This document shows, one piece after another, positions 17,889 through 28,657 of a stretch of DNA of 64,000 nucleotides; position 1 is the first letter of the stretch; each line of letters starts with the position of its first letter. This DNA is from Acidobacteriota bacterium (GTDB taxonomy: Bacteria > Acidobacteriota > Vicinamibacteria > Vicinamibacterales > SCN-69-37). Under the pieces are notes generated by a model. The model was not told where the DNA came from. It did no database searches and saw only the letters and a list, made by a program, of their open reading frames with translations. The stretch spans positions 1-64,000 of the forward strand of contig SHUF01000008.1 of the NCBI GenBank assembly GCA_009694745.1. The letters are read 5' to 3'. A program made the translations under genes and the position numbers.

Positions 17889-19112
17889 TCAGGCGCGATA
17901 GCGCTCAATCAATTGCGCCGTGCGCTCCACAGCGTGCACGGCGGCCTGGTGGTTTTGTGAAACGTTCAGGCGAATGCTGTCCGTGGTCTCCGGGCTGAAC
18001 TCCGTCCCAGGCGTGACGGTGACACCGGCCTGGGTGCGCAGGGCGCGCACGAAGGCATGCAACGAAACGCCGAGTGCAGGAAGGCGAGGAAACAGATAAC
18101 TGCCCGCCTGGGGCGCGCGTGCCGCCAAGCCAGGCACCGTGCTGAACACCGCCATCAGGTCATCCCGGATGGCCTGATGTTTCGCGATGCGGTCGTCAAT
18201 CCAGCCGGCCGGCTCGTTGAACCAGGTTCGCAACACGGCCTGGGAATAACCGGGCGCCCGCAGCGAGACAATGGCCTGCAGCTTCTCCATGCGGTCGATC
18301 AAGTGAGCCGCACCAAAGGCCACCCCCAGGCGATACCCGCTGAGCGACTCGGTCTTTGACGGTCCCATGATCGTCACCACGTGGCCGGCGTCAATAGACG
18401 AGGCGCGCAGGTGTGTGTACACCTCGCCGGTAAAGAGCATGCGCGAGTAGAGCTGATCCACGATCACGGTGATGCCGTATCCGTTCGCCAGCTCTGCGAT
18501 ACCCGCAATTTCCGCCGGCGAATAGATCACACCGGCAGGATTGTTGGGGTTGGAGAATAAAAACGTCCGGACACCGGACTTGAACGCGCCCTCGAGCTCG
18601 TCAAGATCCAGGCCTGCGCCCTGGGTGTGTGCCAGGTGATTCATCCGTACGGGCACGGCTTCAGCGCCGAGGAACGCTACGAGCTTGCGGTTCGCGAAGT
18701 AGTCGGGCCACACAATGGCAACCTTGTCGCCGGCGGTCACCGTGGCACCGAGCGCGAGGAACAGCGCGCCCTGCGTCCCTGGCGTGATGATCAGTTCCTG
18801 TGCTCCGGACACGGGACGGCCGGTGAAGGCGGCGAGGTGCCCAGCCACGCGGTTGCGCAGATCAGCGCCGCCACGGTACTCGGTGTACGCCTGCGGCCCG
18901 CCCCGATGCACACCCTCGACAAATTTCTCCAGCGCGCCTGGCGTGGGCGCAAAGGCGTTTGCGTTCACATCACCGTGTGAAAAATCGACAGGAACTCCAG
19001 GCAACGACTCCCCACGCATGTCGGCCTCCGGAATGCCGGCGGCCTGTCGCACTTCCTGCCCTGGCGCATGGTCGGTGCCCAGCTTCGCAAACTTTTCTTC
19101 AATCAGATTCAT
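17889..19112 (-). CDS. Class I/II pyridoxal-phosphate aminotransferase
   Basis: The 407-residue product has fold-type I aminotransferase landmarks: ELIITPGTQGALFLALGATV (cofactor-binding region), FLFSNPNNPAGVIYSPAEI (the NPNNP motif), ITVIVDQLYSRMLF, and GPSKTESLSGYRLGVAFGA with the Schiff-base lysine and the Arg that binds the substrate carboxylate. Subfamily and substrate cannot be set; it is near AspC-like enzymes. It is probably co-transcribed with the downstream RidA gene, which would clean up reactive imines. It is divergent from the broken acyltransferase gene at 19183. Confidence 0.88.
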   Translation of the reverse strand: MNLIEEKFAKLGTDHAPGQEVRQAAGIPEADMRGESLPGVPVDFSHGDVNANAFAPTPGALEKFVEGVHRGGPQAYTEYRGGADLRNRVAGHLAAFTGRPVSGAQELIITPGTQGALFLALGATVTAGDKVAIVWPDYFANRKLVAFLGAEAVPVRMNHLAHTQGAGLDLDELEGAFKSGVRTFLFSNPNNPAGVIYSPAEIAGIAELANGYGITVIVDQLYSRMLFTGEVYTHLRASSIDAGHVVTIMGPSKTESLSGYRLGVAFGAAHLIDRMEKLQAIVSLRAPGYSQAVLRTWFNEPAGWIDDRIAKHQAIRDDLMAVFSTVPGLAARAPQAGSYLFPRLPALGVSLHAFVRALRTQAGVTVTPGTEFSPETTDSIRLNVSQNHQAAVHAVERTAQLIERYRA

Positions 19113-19182
19113 ACCCGTCGATCATAAACCGTCTCAGGGAGTCCTCGCTGCTCCAAAAAACATCCGGTATTCTTGCCACCGA

Positions 19183-19577
19183 ATGAATCTCCCGCCCGCA
19201 CGCTACGACAGCCTCGACCTGTTTCGCGGCCTCGCCATGTTCTCGGTAGTGTTGCTCCACGTGCATGTGCTCAGCGGCGGCGACACCGATGTCATCCTCC
19301 GCTTCAGGGATTTCGGCTTTCCGGGCTCATCATGGGGAGCTTCTTCGTGATCGCCGTGGCCTACCCGATCTGGCTTGAATCCAGGGTGTTGTTCTTCGCG
19401 GGCCAGGACAACTATTTCTCGTTGCCTGGGGGCGCCTACCCGGCCCGGACCCTGCGGCAGTGTGTTGAATTGATCGCGCCGTTTCTTGCCTACATTCCGG
19501 CGGGCGGCAGAATCCACGCGGGGTACTGGGGCCCGCCGTCGCGCGCGAACTGCTTTGATCCGCTTGTCCTGACGTAG
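19183..19577 (+). pseudogene. Frameshifted, truncated acyltransferase-family membrane protein
   Basis: From an ATG at 19183 the frame reads RYDSLDLFRGLAMFSVVLLH, the start of acyltransferase-family (OafA/YrhL-like) membrane enzymes. It then leaves the reading frame near 19325. Sense continues in the next frame (LIMGSFFVIAVAYPIWLESR) to a stop at 19577. Together only about 130 residues remain of a family that is usually 350 or more, so the gene is both shifted and 3' truncated. The remaining end (IPAGGRIHAGYWG) has no match I recognise. It is not expected to be functional. Confidence 0.65.
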
Positions 19578-19596
19578 TTGAAATAGCGACGCCGGA

Positions 19597-19878
19597 TCAA
19601 CCGGCGAACACGTCGCGAATCGATTCATGCTTGCGAAACTGCCCAAGGGCATACGGACAGGTGACCATCACCCGCGTCCCGCTGCCTCGCACCCAGGCCA
19701 CAAGCGCGTCCAGCAGTTGCCGGCCCATTCCCTGTCCCTTCAGGACCTCGGACACTTCTGTGTGGTCGATAATGATGAGCGCGGGCGTCGTGCGCGAGTA
19801 AGTCATCGCCGCAAGGCGATCCCCATCGCGCTCATAAAAGAACGTGCCGTGGTTTCCAGTTTCTTCGTGTTTGATCAT
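19597..19878 (-). CDS. Small GNAT-like N-acetyltransferase (YjdJ/COG2388 type)
   Basis: The 93-residue product matches the mini-GNAT family: GTFFYERDGDRLAAMTYSRT, then IIIDHTEVSEVLKGQGMGRQ with the acetyl-CoA loop GQGMG, and VTCPYALGQFRKHESIRDVF at the C-terminus. Length is normal for the family (about 90-100). Substrates of these proteins are poorly known. It lies 27 bases downstream of the DUF2236 oxygenase gene on the same strand and may share its transcript. It converges with the broken acyltransferase gene. Confidence 0.85.
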   Translation of the reverse strand: MIKHEETGNHGTFFYERDGDRLAAMTYSRTTPALIIIDHTEVSEVLKGQGMGRQLLDALVAWVRGSGTRVMVTCPYALGQFRKHESIRDVFAG

Positions 19879-19905
19879 GTGTCGCTCGCCTGGATTATTC
19901 TAGTC

Positions 19906-20802
19906 TCACCGCCTCATAACGAACGCTGCCGCGATCTTGATTGCGAGTGAAGACGTGTCCGCGTGCCTCGCGATGGGCCACTCCCGGGCGAGCGGCGGCA
20001 AGACCCGGAGCGAACCGCGTAACACGGTGGTCCAACGAGCGAGTGCCCGCTCGTCACGCGCGCGCCACTCGAAGCCGTAGGCTTCGCGAATCGCCGGTGG
20101 CAGTGATCCAATCGTGAGCAGTTGCATCGCGCGAAATGCCGGCCAGGCCACGTGCCACCTCGGCGGATACAACACGGCCCGGGCGAGCGCTCGGCTGGTG
20201 TCAGTCACGACAATCTGCCCGCCTGCCAGCATCTCGGCTATGTACGCGTCGAGTTGGGCCGAGTCGCGCGGCAGCCATCCCGCCGGCATGCCCATCAGCG
20301 GCTCCATGATGGCGGCCTCCACGCAATATTGATCCCGCTCACGGCGGATCAGAGGGCCGACCAGCTGTTCGTAGGTCAACGGGATCGATTCAAGGAGCGT
20401 GGCATGCACCCAACGCTGCAGGTCGGGGTCGTGCGCCGAGTACGACTCACCGGCCGAGGCATGGACGCATCCATTGACACGATCGTGGATGGTGTTGATC
20501 CTGGCCGCCGTCGCGATCCTCTCTTCCGCGTCGCCGAAGGTCAGTGAGAGCATCGCGCCCACCGTTGAGTGCAGGCGCCGGACGCTGGCGCGCAGGCTGC
20601 CGCGAAAACCGCTGTAGCCGTGGACGCCGGCAGCCACTGATGGATGCGCCAGTTGCAGCAGAATCGCACGGGCCCACCCGGCGACCACCACCACCTCGCG
20701 GTTGATCTTCCACGTCACACTGCCGGGCCCGGCCGCCACATGGCCCGACTGCAGCAGGCGTGCGCGGACGGCTGCGCGATGACGTTCAGTTGCCTCAGTC
20801 AT
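19906..20802 (-). CDS. MpaB-like oxygenase (DUF2236, latex-clearing-protein related)
   Basis: The 298-residue product carries DUF2236 signatures: an N-terminal AAGPGSVTWKINREVVVVAG, LLQLAHPSVAAGVHGYSGFR, RLHSTVGAMLSLTFGDAEE, INTIHDRVNGCV, YSAHDPDLQRWVHATL, and a late MGMPAGWLPRD. The conserved Arg and His residues of these blocks are present. Characterised relatives act on isoprenoids: Lcp cleaves rubber, and fungal MpaB cleaves a farnesyl chain. A heme-dependent oxygenase role is a family inference. The ATG overlaps the stop of the upstream kinase-fold gene by four bases, which makes it the fourth member of a translationally coupled operon whose second gene resembles an isoprenoid synthase. 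Confidence 0.85.
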   Translation of the reverse strand: MTEATERHRAAVRARLLQSGHVAAGPGSVTWKINREVVVVAGWARAILLQLAHPSVAAGVHGYSGFRGSLRASVRRLHSTVGAMLSLTFGDAEERIATAARINTIHDRVNGCVHASAGESYSAHDPDLQRWVHATLLESIPLTYEQLVGPLIRRERDQYCVEAAIMEPLMGMPAGWLPRDSAQLDAYIAEMLAGGQIVVTDTSRALARAVLYPPRWHVAWPAFRAMQLLTIGSLPPAIREAYGFEWRARDERALARWTTVLRGSLRVLPPLAREWPIARHADTSSLAIKIAAAFVMRR

Positions 20803-21587
20803 GACTGGCCCCTCTGGACCGCGGAAACGATCTGCTGGAGTTTTTGCAGTCGCGGCTCAATCTGTTTCATGGACGCCCCGTTGGTTCCCACGTACCAGAG
20901 CAGTCTGGCAACACCGCGCGGCACCAACAATTGGCGACCGAGCGCCTCCAGCACAGCAGGCCGCCGGTATTCCTCGACAAACGCAGTAGCCAATGACAGC
21001 CATCGGTCATCAGGCCACCCAATGGGCTCCAGCAGGACCGCCATCACATCGTCGCACTGACGAAGGGTGGCGGAGACGTCGAATGCGTGGCGGATGTCGA
21101 AGTCGATCAGGGTCGCCCGTCCCTCAGCCACGTCACAGAGGATATTGTCGAGGTGCAGATCACCATGAGACCACCCGGCGCGGTAGTGGGCGCACGTAGT
21201 CTCATGGACTCGCCGCAGTTCGCGGGCGGCAAGCACCAGGGCTGTTCTCACGTCCGGGTGACTCCGCCGAACCATCGTCCTCACACTGATGCCGTCCACT
21301 CTGGGAAGGACCACAGCGGAACTCGACTCAACCCTGGCACCCGGCCGCTCGGGATACAACAGCTGGGCACAATACACTTCCCAGGCCGCCCATTCGTCGG
21401 CCCGAAGATACATGGAGGTGCCGTTATGCGCGAGCGCCATGAATCGGTTCGCGAACCAGATGACGGCCAGTGCGCCAGCCCGGCGCCGCTTCACAAACAC
21501 CGCTGCGCCATCGCGTTCGGTTGCCTGCACGTGATTGACCCGCACCCGATTCATCAGCCGGCCGGCGGCCTGTTGCAGTGAGTCCAT
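20799..21587 (-). CDS. Kinase-fold phosphotransferase, uncharacterised
   Basis: The product, started at MDSLQQAAGRL, is 262 residues. A lobe with AAVFVKRRRAG may supply the ATP-binding lysine. The catalytic loop reads GWSHGDLHLDNILCD, the HGDLHxxN pattern of APH and lipopolysaccharide-kinase-like enzymes. The metal site is TLIDFDIRH, in the place of DFG. The substrate is unknown; family members phosphorylate sugars, lipids or small alcohols. The start overlaps the preceding gene's TGA by one base and its own stop overlaps the DUF2236 start by four, so it is fixed in the four-gene operon. A role on an isoprenoid alcohol is speculation. Confidence 0.65.
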   Translation of the reverse strand: MDSLQQAAGRLMNRVRVNHVQATERDGAAVFVKRRRAGALAVIWFANRFMALAHNGTSMYLRADEWAAWEVYCAQLLYPERPGARVESSSAVVLPRVDGISVRTMVRRSHPDVRTALVLAARELRRVHETTCAHYRAGWSHGDLHLDNILCDVAEGRATLIDFDIRHAFDVSATLRQCDDVMAVLLEPIGWPDDRWLSLATAFVEEYRRPAVLEALGRQLLVPRGVARLLWYVGTNGASMKQIEPRLQKLQQIVSAVQRGQS

Positions 21588-22375
21588 CACCGATGGGCCA
21601 CCTGTCGCGCATCGCGATGGCGCCACCCGGCCACATGAAGGACGAGGGGGGTCACCATCGTGAAGGCATGAAGCGCCACACGCAGCGGGAACACGCCCCG
21701 GCCGGAATGCGCGGACGGCAGGGCGTAATATCGCGCCGCCTCTGCCGTCAACGCCAGGGCCTGCGGAAGCGACCCTGATGCCGTCAGAAAGCTGGGCAGG
21801 CCCGCGGATTCATCCTCTGCGTAGTCCAGCACATCGTCGATGATCTGACACTGCATGAGAATGCGGAAGAGAGTGTCCACCTCGTTGTCGTCCTGCGCCG
21901 CGCGGATATCGCGTTCGCGGCAGTCCGGATTCAAGGCGATTGCGGCGGCTGTGCACAATGCGAGCCGCGCCACGGACTCCCGATACGGGCGTACATCGTC
22001 AAAACACCGGTAATCGCCGCCGATCACAGGACGTGCACTTTCCAGTGCTCGAAGACGGCTGAGGTATTCGCTGAGGCACTCGCCCAGGCCCGCCTCCTCG
22101 AGACAGGTCCGGATCACCAGGCATTCGTCGCTGTGTGAGGCCTTCTGGTCCCAGACTGCATTGGCGCATCCTTCGAAATCCAGGAACATGCCGAGTTCGC
22201 GCACTCTCCTGCGGGACATCGGACGCGAATGGCGCAGCACATGGAGCGTGTCGAGAGCGACAATCCCCAGCACACGCAACGGAGTCCTGGGTGACGCGAG
22301 AAAGAAGAGCGGCAGGCTCCGGAGAAGGCAGCCTGCGGACACCAGCGAGGCGCGCACCGTTCCAGCGTCAGACAT
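21587..22375 (-). CDS. Class I isoprenoid-synthase-like all-alpha protein
   Basis: The 262-residue product is almost all helical. Its clearest feature is MQCQIIDDVLDYAEDESAGL near residue 180-195. This strongly resembles the second Asp-rich motif of trans-isoprenyl diphosphate synthases (Q-x-x-DD-x-x-D-Y). An earlier segment with spaced acids (MFLDFEGCANAVWDQKASHSDE) could stand in for the first motif but is not a clean DDxxD. The start at 22375 lies eight bases inside the metallophosphoesterase gene, and the stop overlaps the kinase-fold gene. It may bind or make an isoprenoid diphosphate. It could instead be a non-catalytic relative; I would not assign a product. Confidence 0.5.
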   Translation of the reverse strand: MSDAGTVRASLVSAGCLLRSLPLFFLASPRTPLRVLGIVALDTLHVLRHSRPMSRRRVRELGMFLDFEGCANAVWDQKASHSDECLVIRTCLEEAGLGECLSEYLSRLRALESARPVIGGDYRCFDDVRPYRESVARLALCTAAAIALNPDCRERDIRAAQDDNEVDTLFRILMQCQIIDDVLDYAEDESAGLPSFLTASGSLPQALALTAEAARYYALPSAHSGRGVFPLRVALHAFTMVTPLVLHVAGWRHRDARQVAHR

Positions 22376-23093
22376 GGCAGAGCACCACTTCGCGCGGACA
22401 CATCCAGCGGATCGGCAGAAGATCACTGACACCACGGCTGACCACGAGCCGGCTCGAACCCCGTTGATGACTCAGGAAGCAATAGGGGTAAAAGAGCGCT
22501 CCGGGAAAAAGACGGTCGCGATACACACCGCCCACGACCTGGAACCCATGCAGATGCCCCGCCAGGACGAGGTCGTATCCTTCGTGCCTGGAAGCCTTCC
22601 AGATGCGCGGGTTGTGTGCGCAGAGCACACGTACGTGCGCCTCAGACGGCGGCGCGCTTTCAGGACCCGCAATCGCGATCACCCGCGAGCCATGCGCTAC
22701 GCGGGCTATACGGTCGTGGATCCACTGCCCTCCGCCACGCAGCACCGCATCCCGGACACGGTCCATGCCGATGCGGCGGTCGTGATTGCCGCCGATCGCC
22801 AGCACCGGAGCCACGGCGCCAAGCCTGCGCACAAGGTCGGCGAGAGGGCCGAGCTCGGACGGACGATCCACAAGGTCACCGCCCAGCAACACCACATCCG
22901 GTCCAGAGCGCTCCGCCGTATCCAGCACTTGCCGGCACAACAGGCTGGTGCGTCTATGCCTGAGATGAATGTCACTGACGTAGAGGAGCCGGCACGCGTC
23001 GGCCCTGGTGGACACGCGCTCCTCGCGAATGTGCAGCGGCTGCTTGAGCCCCACTTCAAGCAGACCGCCGAGCACGGCACTGGTCGTGTTCAT
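22368..23093 (-). CDS. Calcineurin-like metallophosphoesterase (YkuE/LpxH-like)
   Basis: The 241-residue product has the metallophosphoesterase motifs in order: LLYVSDIHLRH (D-x-H), VLLGGDLVDRP (GD), LAIGGNHDRRIG (GNHD), VLCAHNPRIW and LVLAGHLHGFQVVG (GHxH). This class hydrolyses phosphoesters or diphosphates with two metals, and YkuE-like members often act at the membrane. It is the first gene of a four-gene operon with tight overlaps. Removing phosphate from an isoprenoid diphosphate would fit the neighbours, but that is inference. It starts 51 bases downstream of the disrupted winged-helix gene. Confidence 0.85.
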   Translation of the reverse strand: MNTTSAVLGGLLEVGLKQPLHIREERVSTRADACRLLYVSDIHLRHRRTSLLCRQVLDTAERSGPDVVLLGGDLVDRPSELGPLADLVRRLGAVAPVLAIGGNHDRRIGMDRVRDAVLRGGGQWIHDRIARVAHGSRVIAIAGPESAPPSEAHVRVLCAHNPRIWKASRHEGYDLVLAGHLHGFQVVGGVYRDRLFPGALFYPYCFLSHQRGSSRLVVSRGVSDLLPIRWMCPREVVLCHV

Positions 23094-23144
23094 GCTGTCA
23101 GAGACGCCAATGGCGGCTCGTCTGCCGTCAGCAGACCGTGAGCA

Positions 23145-24213
23145 TTACGTGAGATGGGAGTGAGATGGTCGTCTGCGGAGGCCGCGGGCGAGTCCGAGGC
23201 CAAATGTGGCGGCTTCGCCGAAGGCGAGAATGGCTCGCGACACCGGGCCCAGATCGGGCTCGCCGATCAGCCTGCCGAGTGGCGCCAGGGTCGCGCGTGA
23301 CCCTTCGACGGCGTCCGCGACCACGTGAATCGTGCCGCCGACAAGAGGTGATCCAGCGAGCGCGAGTGCCAAGCCGGCCAGCCCGCAAAGGAGGCCCATC
23401 AACAGGGCCGAGCGCACTCGGTTGCTCGTCGCGAGGGCGTATCCCGCTCCCGCGGCACCCCCGATCACCACGCCCTCGAGGCCGCCACCAACTTCCACGT
23501 CAGCGCCCACTAGGGCGGCCAGGCCCCATCGGGCCATCCACTGGACCATCATTCCGGCGAGTCCCCCCCAAGTGCGGCACCGGCCACGAGGGCCGCGACA
23601 CGCTGTGACCGTGCGTGGGGTTTGGCGAGTGACAGCCCCGCGCCAACACCGCCGCCCCCGACGGCTCCGCATGCGCCGCCGATCACCGCAAGCACAGGTG
23701 CGATCGCTATGGTGGCAACGCTGCCAGAGGCCGCCGCCAGAATCAGGCCGCCGAGGCCCCCGGCCGCGAGGCCGGCCAGTCCGCCACCGGTGCTCCACCG
23801 CTCCAAAGCCGATCGACGACCCGCCCTTCTCGCAGTGAGCTGTTGCCGGCCACGGTATCGGCCTCGGCAACTACTGCCTCTGTCTGCGGCGCATCGTCCT
23901 CCTCTTCAATCACGTCGAGCACAAATTGGTAGCCGTGGCGCGAGACGGTGCGGATGAAGCGGGGCTCGCTGGAGTCGTCGCCCAACGTGCGGCGGATGGT
24001 GCGGACGGCCTGGCTCAGCGCGCTATCCGAGACGTTTGCATCCGTCCAGACGCGTTCGAAGATCTCGCGACGATGCACCGCCTCATGACGACGTTCGATG
24101 AGCAGGACCAGAAGGTCGAAGTACCTGGGAATCAGCGGCACCTCACGTCCATCGCGGACGAGCAGGCGCCGCTGTGGCGAGAGCGTGAACTCGCTGAAGC
24201 GATATCGAACCAC
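23145..24213 (-). pseudogene. Winged-helix regulator with Gly-rich membrane tail, frame-disrupted
   Basis: A GTG start at 24213 begins an OmpR/CadC-type winged-helix domain (YRFSEFTLSPQRRLLVRDGR to SRHGYQFVLDVIE, residues 1-105) and a linker. The rest is a Gly/Ala-rich, strongly hydrophobic region (GGGLAGLAAGGLGGLILAAA, then GVVIGGAAGAGYALATSN). The parts are in three frames. One switch lies near 23815-23830 and another near 23563-23569, where seven C stand in a row. The intact protein would be about 350 residues, a DNA-binding domain joined to a glycine-zipper-like membrane domain. It follows katG by 10 bases on the same strand. Either decay or two sequencing indels could explain it. Confidence 0.6.
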
Positions 24214-24223
24214 AACAGACAGA

Positions 24224-26425
<2,202 letters not shown>

Positions 26426-27991
26426 CTATCGCAGGCTGATTGGCGACGTCGCGATGCGAACGATGCTGACAGCGAGGTCCCGCGAGTCGGCTGACTGTCC
26501 CAACGCACTCGGCTTCCACGTCTGGTCGTACTCAAGCCTGATCGAGCCCAGTAGGCCACCCGGTCGGGGCACCGTCACCGTGAAGGGCTGATGGGCGGCG
26601 GCGTTCAGCACCTCAATTTCCCCCGCCGGCCGGCCATCCACTGATACGCGTACGGCGCTCCGGGCTCGCAATCGCGTTGAGCCACAGTGTGACGGCCATG
26701 TCTCGATCTGTGGGCATCGGCAGGTAAAGGTCCGATGAGGCAGCAGTGGACCAGACCTCGGCAGACCCCGGCGCCGGCGGCACCGCCCACCCCTCACCCA
26801 GCCATCGCACAAAATCTGCATGTGTCGTTTCGATGGACTCACGGGCGAACCGGGCCACGACATCGGCATTGTTCGCGAGCAGCCGCGACATCGTGAAGCG
26901 GCGTCCGGCCGGGTCCTGGCCCGCCAGCGTCACGTCTTCATACAGCAGGCCACTGCCAGGCCCCATCAACCACGGCTGCTTCCACCATGTGCGCCCAAAA
27001 AAGAAGCCACTCATGCCGCGACTGCGAACGTAGTCCAGCATGCGGCCCTGTTCGATGGCAGGTAACACTTCGGAGTTGGCCAGCCCGTCGAGGTTCACCG
27101 TGGTGAAGGGTGCGAACCAGCCCCACATCCCCGCGTCGGAATTGCCCACCACGGCGTCAGGAGAAAGACTCGCCGCCACCACACGGATGCGGGCAGGTTC
27201 GGCAGATTGATCCGGCCACGGGCCGCGAGCCAGTACGTCACGCCCCTGGAAACACAGGCCCACACCGATCAGAAGGGCCGCGACAACCGTGAGTGACCGT
27301 CGAGGCAGCAACGACACGACAAGCGCCAGGAGCAGCATCGACAGCGCGACGATCAGCGCCAGGTACCATTCGCGAATCACCAGTCGCCACGCGCCTCCCA
27401 GCAGAACGGCCGCCCCGTATGCCAGAAGGGTGACAACGAACCCCGCCCGGGCCGGGTCACGTCGTGGCGCCAGAACGCGATTGCGCCAAGGACACTGGCG
27501 ATCGCCAGTCCGGCCTGATGCACAAGTCCGAGCCGGTCGCCCAAGGTTCCGAGGCCCGCAGCAAGAACGGCCGCAGGCCGTGCCGCGAGCACATCCAGGG
27601 ACCCATGAAACGTGAAGACCACCGCCACGCGCACGTTCCACATGTGCTCGATGCAGCGGGCCAACACGGCGATGGCCAGCGCCGTCAGGATTACACCGGC
27701 GACGAGGACATACACGAACTGATGCCCGGCCACGGCAAGTACTGGTGTGATGACCGGGGCCCAAAGCGGATAAAAGCCGTTCGTTCGCGTGAGGCCGTCG
27801 AACAAAAACCACTATCCCTCGCGAACATGCTCCGCGACGCCAAAGTAATAAAACGCATCGTCGGGCACGAAGCCGAGAAGGCGGTCAGGATTTGTTGCAG
27901 CGAGGTACCCCACCCACAGGGATGAGGCCAGGGCGAAGGCGAGGGGCCAGAACCACCGGAAGGCTCGCGACACGCCAGCGGAGCCTATCAT
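26426..27991 (-). pseudogene. Decayed membrane glycosyltransferase-like protein
   Basis: Reading on the minus strand from an ATG at 27991, sense is kept only by changing frame. The first part has a membrane segment (FWPLAFALASSLWVG). The next frame reads LLGFVPDDAFYYFGVAEHVR, the Asp-Asp motif region of PMT/GT-C-type membrane proteins. It then meets an in-frame TAG at 27812-27814 before FLFDGLTRTNGFYPLWAPV, the usual TNGFxPLW sequel. Further shifts fall near 27465 and 26672. The remaining helices and the C-terminal beta domain (VRVSVDGRPAGEIEVLNAAA) are readable. At least four lesions in about 520 codons indicate a true pseudogene. Confidence 0.75.
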
Positions 27992-28024
27992 GCGTGTTAA
28001 CGTAGCGGTCGGAGGTTCCCTGCC

Positions 28025-28639
28025 ATGTCAAAGTTTCTGGTTCCTGTGTGTCTCTGTGTACTGTCGCTGTCCATTGGCCTCTCGGCCCAGACCGCTGGAG
28101 GTCAACGCGGGCAGGCGACGCCGCCCACGCCGCCCGCATCCACATCCGCCGAAGTGCTCGGCATGTACACCAACATCGCCAACTTCATTGGGCGCACGGC
28201 CACACTCGTGCCTGCGGAGAAGTACACGTGGCAAGCCACACCTGATGTTCGAAGCTTCGCGCGCCTCTTCGCGCACATTGTGGACGACAACAACGGCGCG
28301 TGCTCGGCCATGGCAGGCGTGACGCCCGCGCCGGCGCGTCTCGATACCGGCAGCGCCGCGGACGGCTGGGCGGCCAACAAGATGCCCAAGGCGGACCTGG
28401 AGCGAGCGCTGGCTGAATCCGTGGCCCTGTGCAACAAGGCGTTTGCGGCCGTTGACCAGACAAACATGATGGAGATGCAGGGACGCCGGACGAAAATCGG
28501 CGCGCTCATCTACAACACCAGCCATATCAACGAGCACTACGGCAATCTCGTCACGTATCTCCGGCTGAACGGCATGGTTCCTCCCTCGAGCGCGCCCCGT
28601 GGGGGCGGACCTGGGGAGCTGGGGAAGTTGGGAGATTAG
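28025..28639 (+). CDS. Secreted DinB-family protein
   Basis: The 204-residue product has a signal peptide (FLVPVCLCVLSLSIGLSAQT) and a four-helix DinB/DUF664-like domain. The first helix is EVLGMYTNIANFIGRTATLV, followed by the WQATPDVRSFARLFAHIVDDN block with a metal-binding His, and a last pair of His in IYNTSHINEHYGNLVTYLR. DinB-fold proteins bind a divalent metal through three His and include thiol-dependent transferases. The exported form is typical of this type of genome and uncharacterised. The gene precedes the GH127 gene by 18 bases and is probably in the same transcript. Confidence 0.85.
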   Translation: MSKFLVPVCLCVLSLSIGLSAQTAGGQRGQATPPTPPASTSAEVLGMYTNIANFIGRTATLVPAEKYTWQATPDVRSFARLFAHIVDDNNGACSAMAGVTPAPARLDTGSAADGWAANKMPKADLERALAESVALCNKAFAAVDQTNMMEMQGRRTKIGALIYNTSHINEHYGNLVTYLRLNGMVPPSSAPRGGGPGELGKLGD

Positions 28640-28657
28640 GAACTTATAATCCCCCCT

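Noticed and set aside
27812-27814. Possible stop-codon readthrough (amber or selenocysteine-like) in the glycosyltransferase-like gene
   Set aside because: The codon is TAG, not TGA, so SelB is irrelevant, and further frameshifts in the same gene point to decay.
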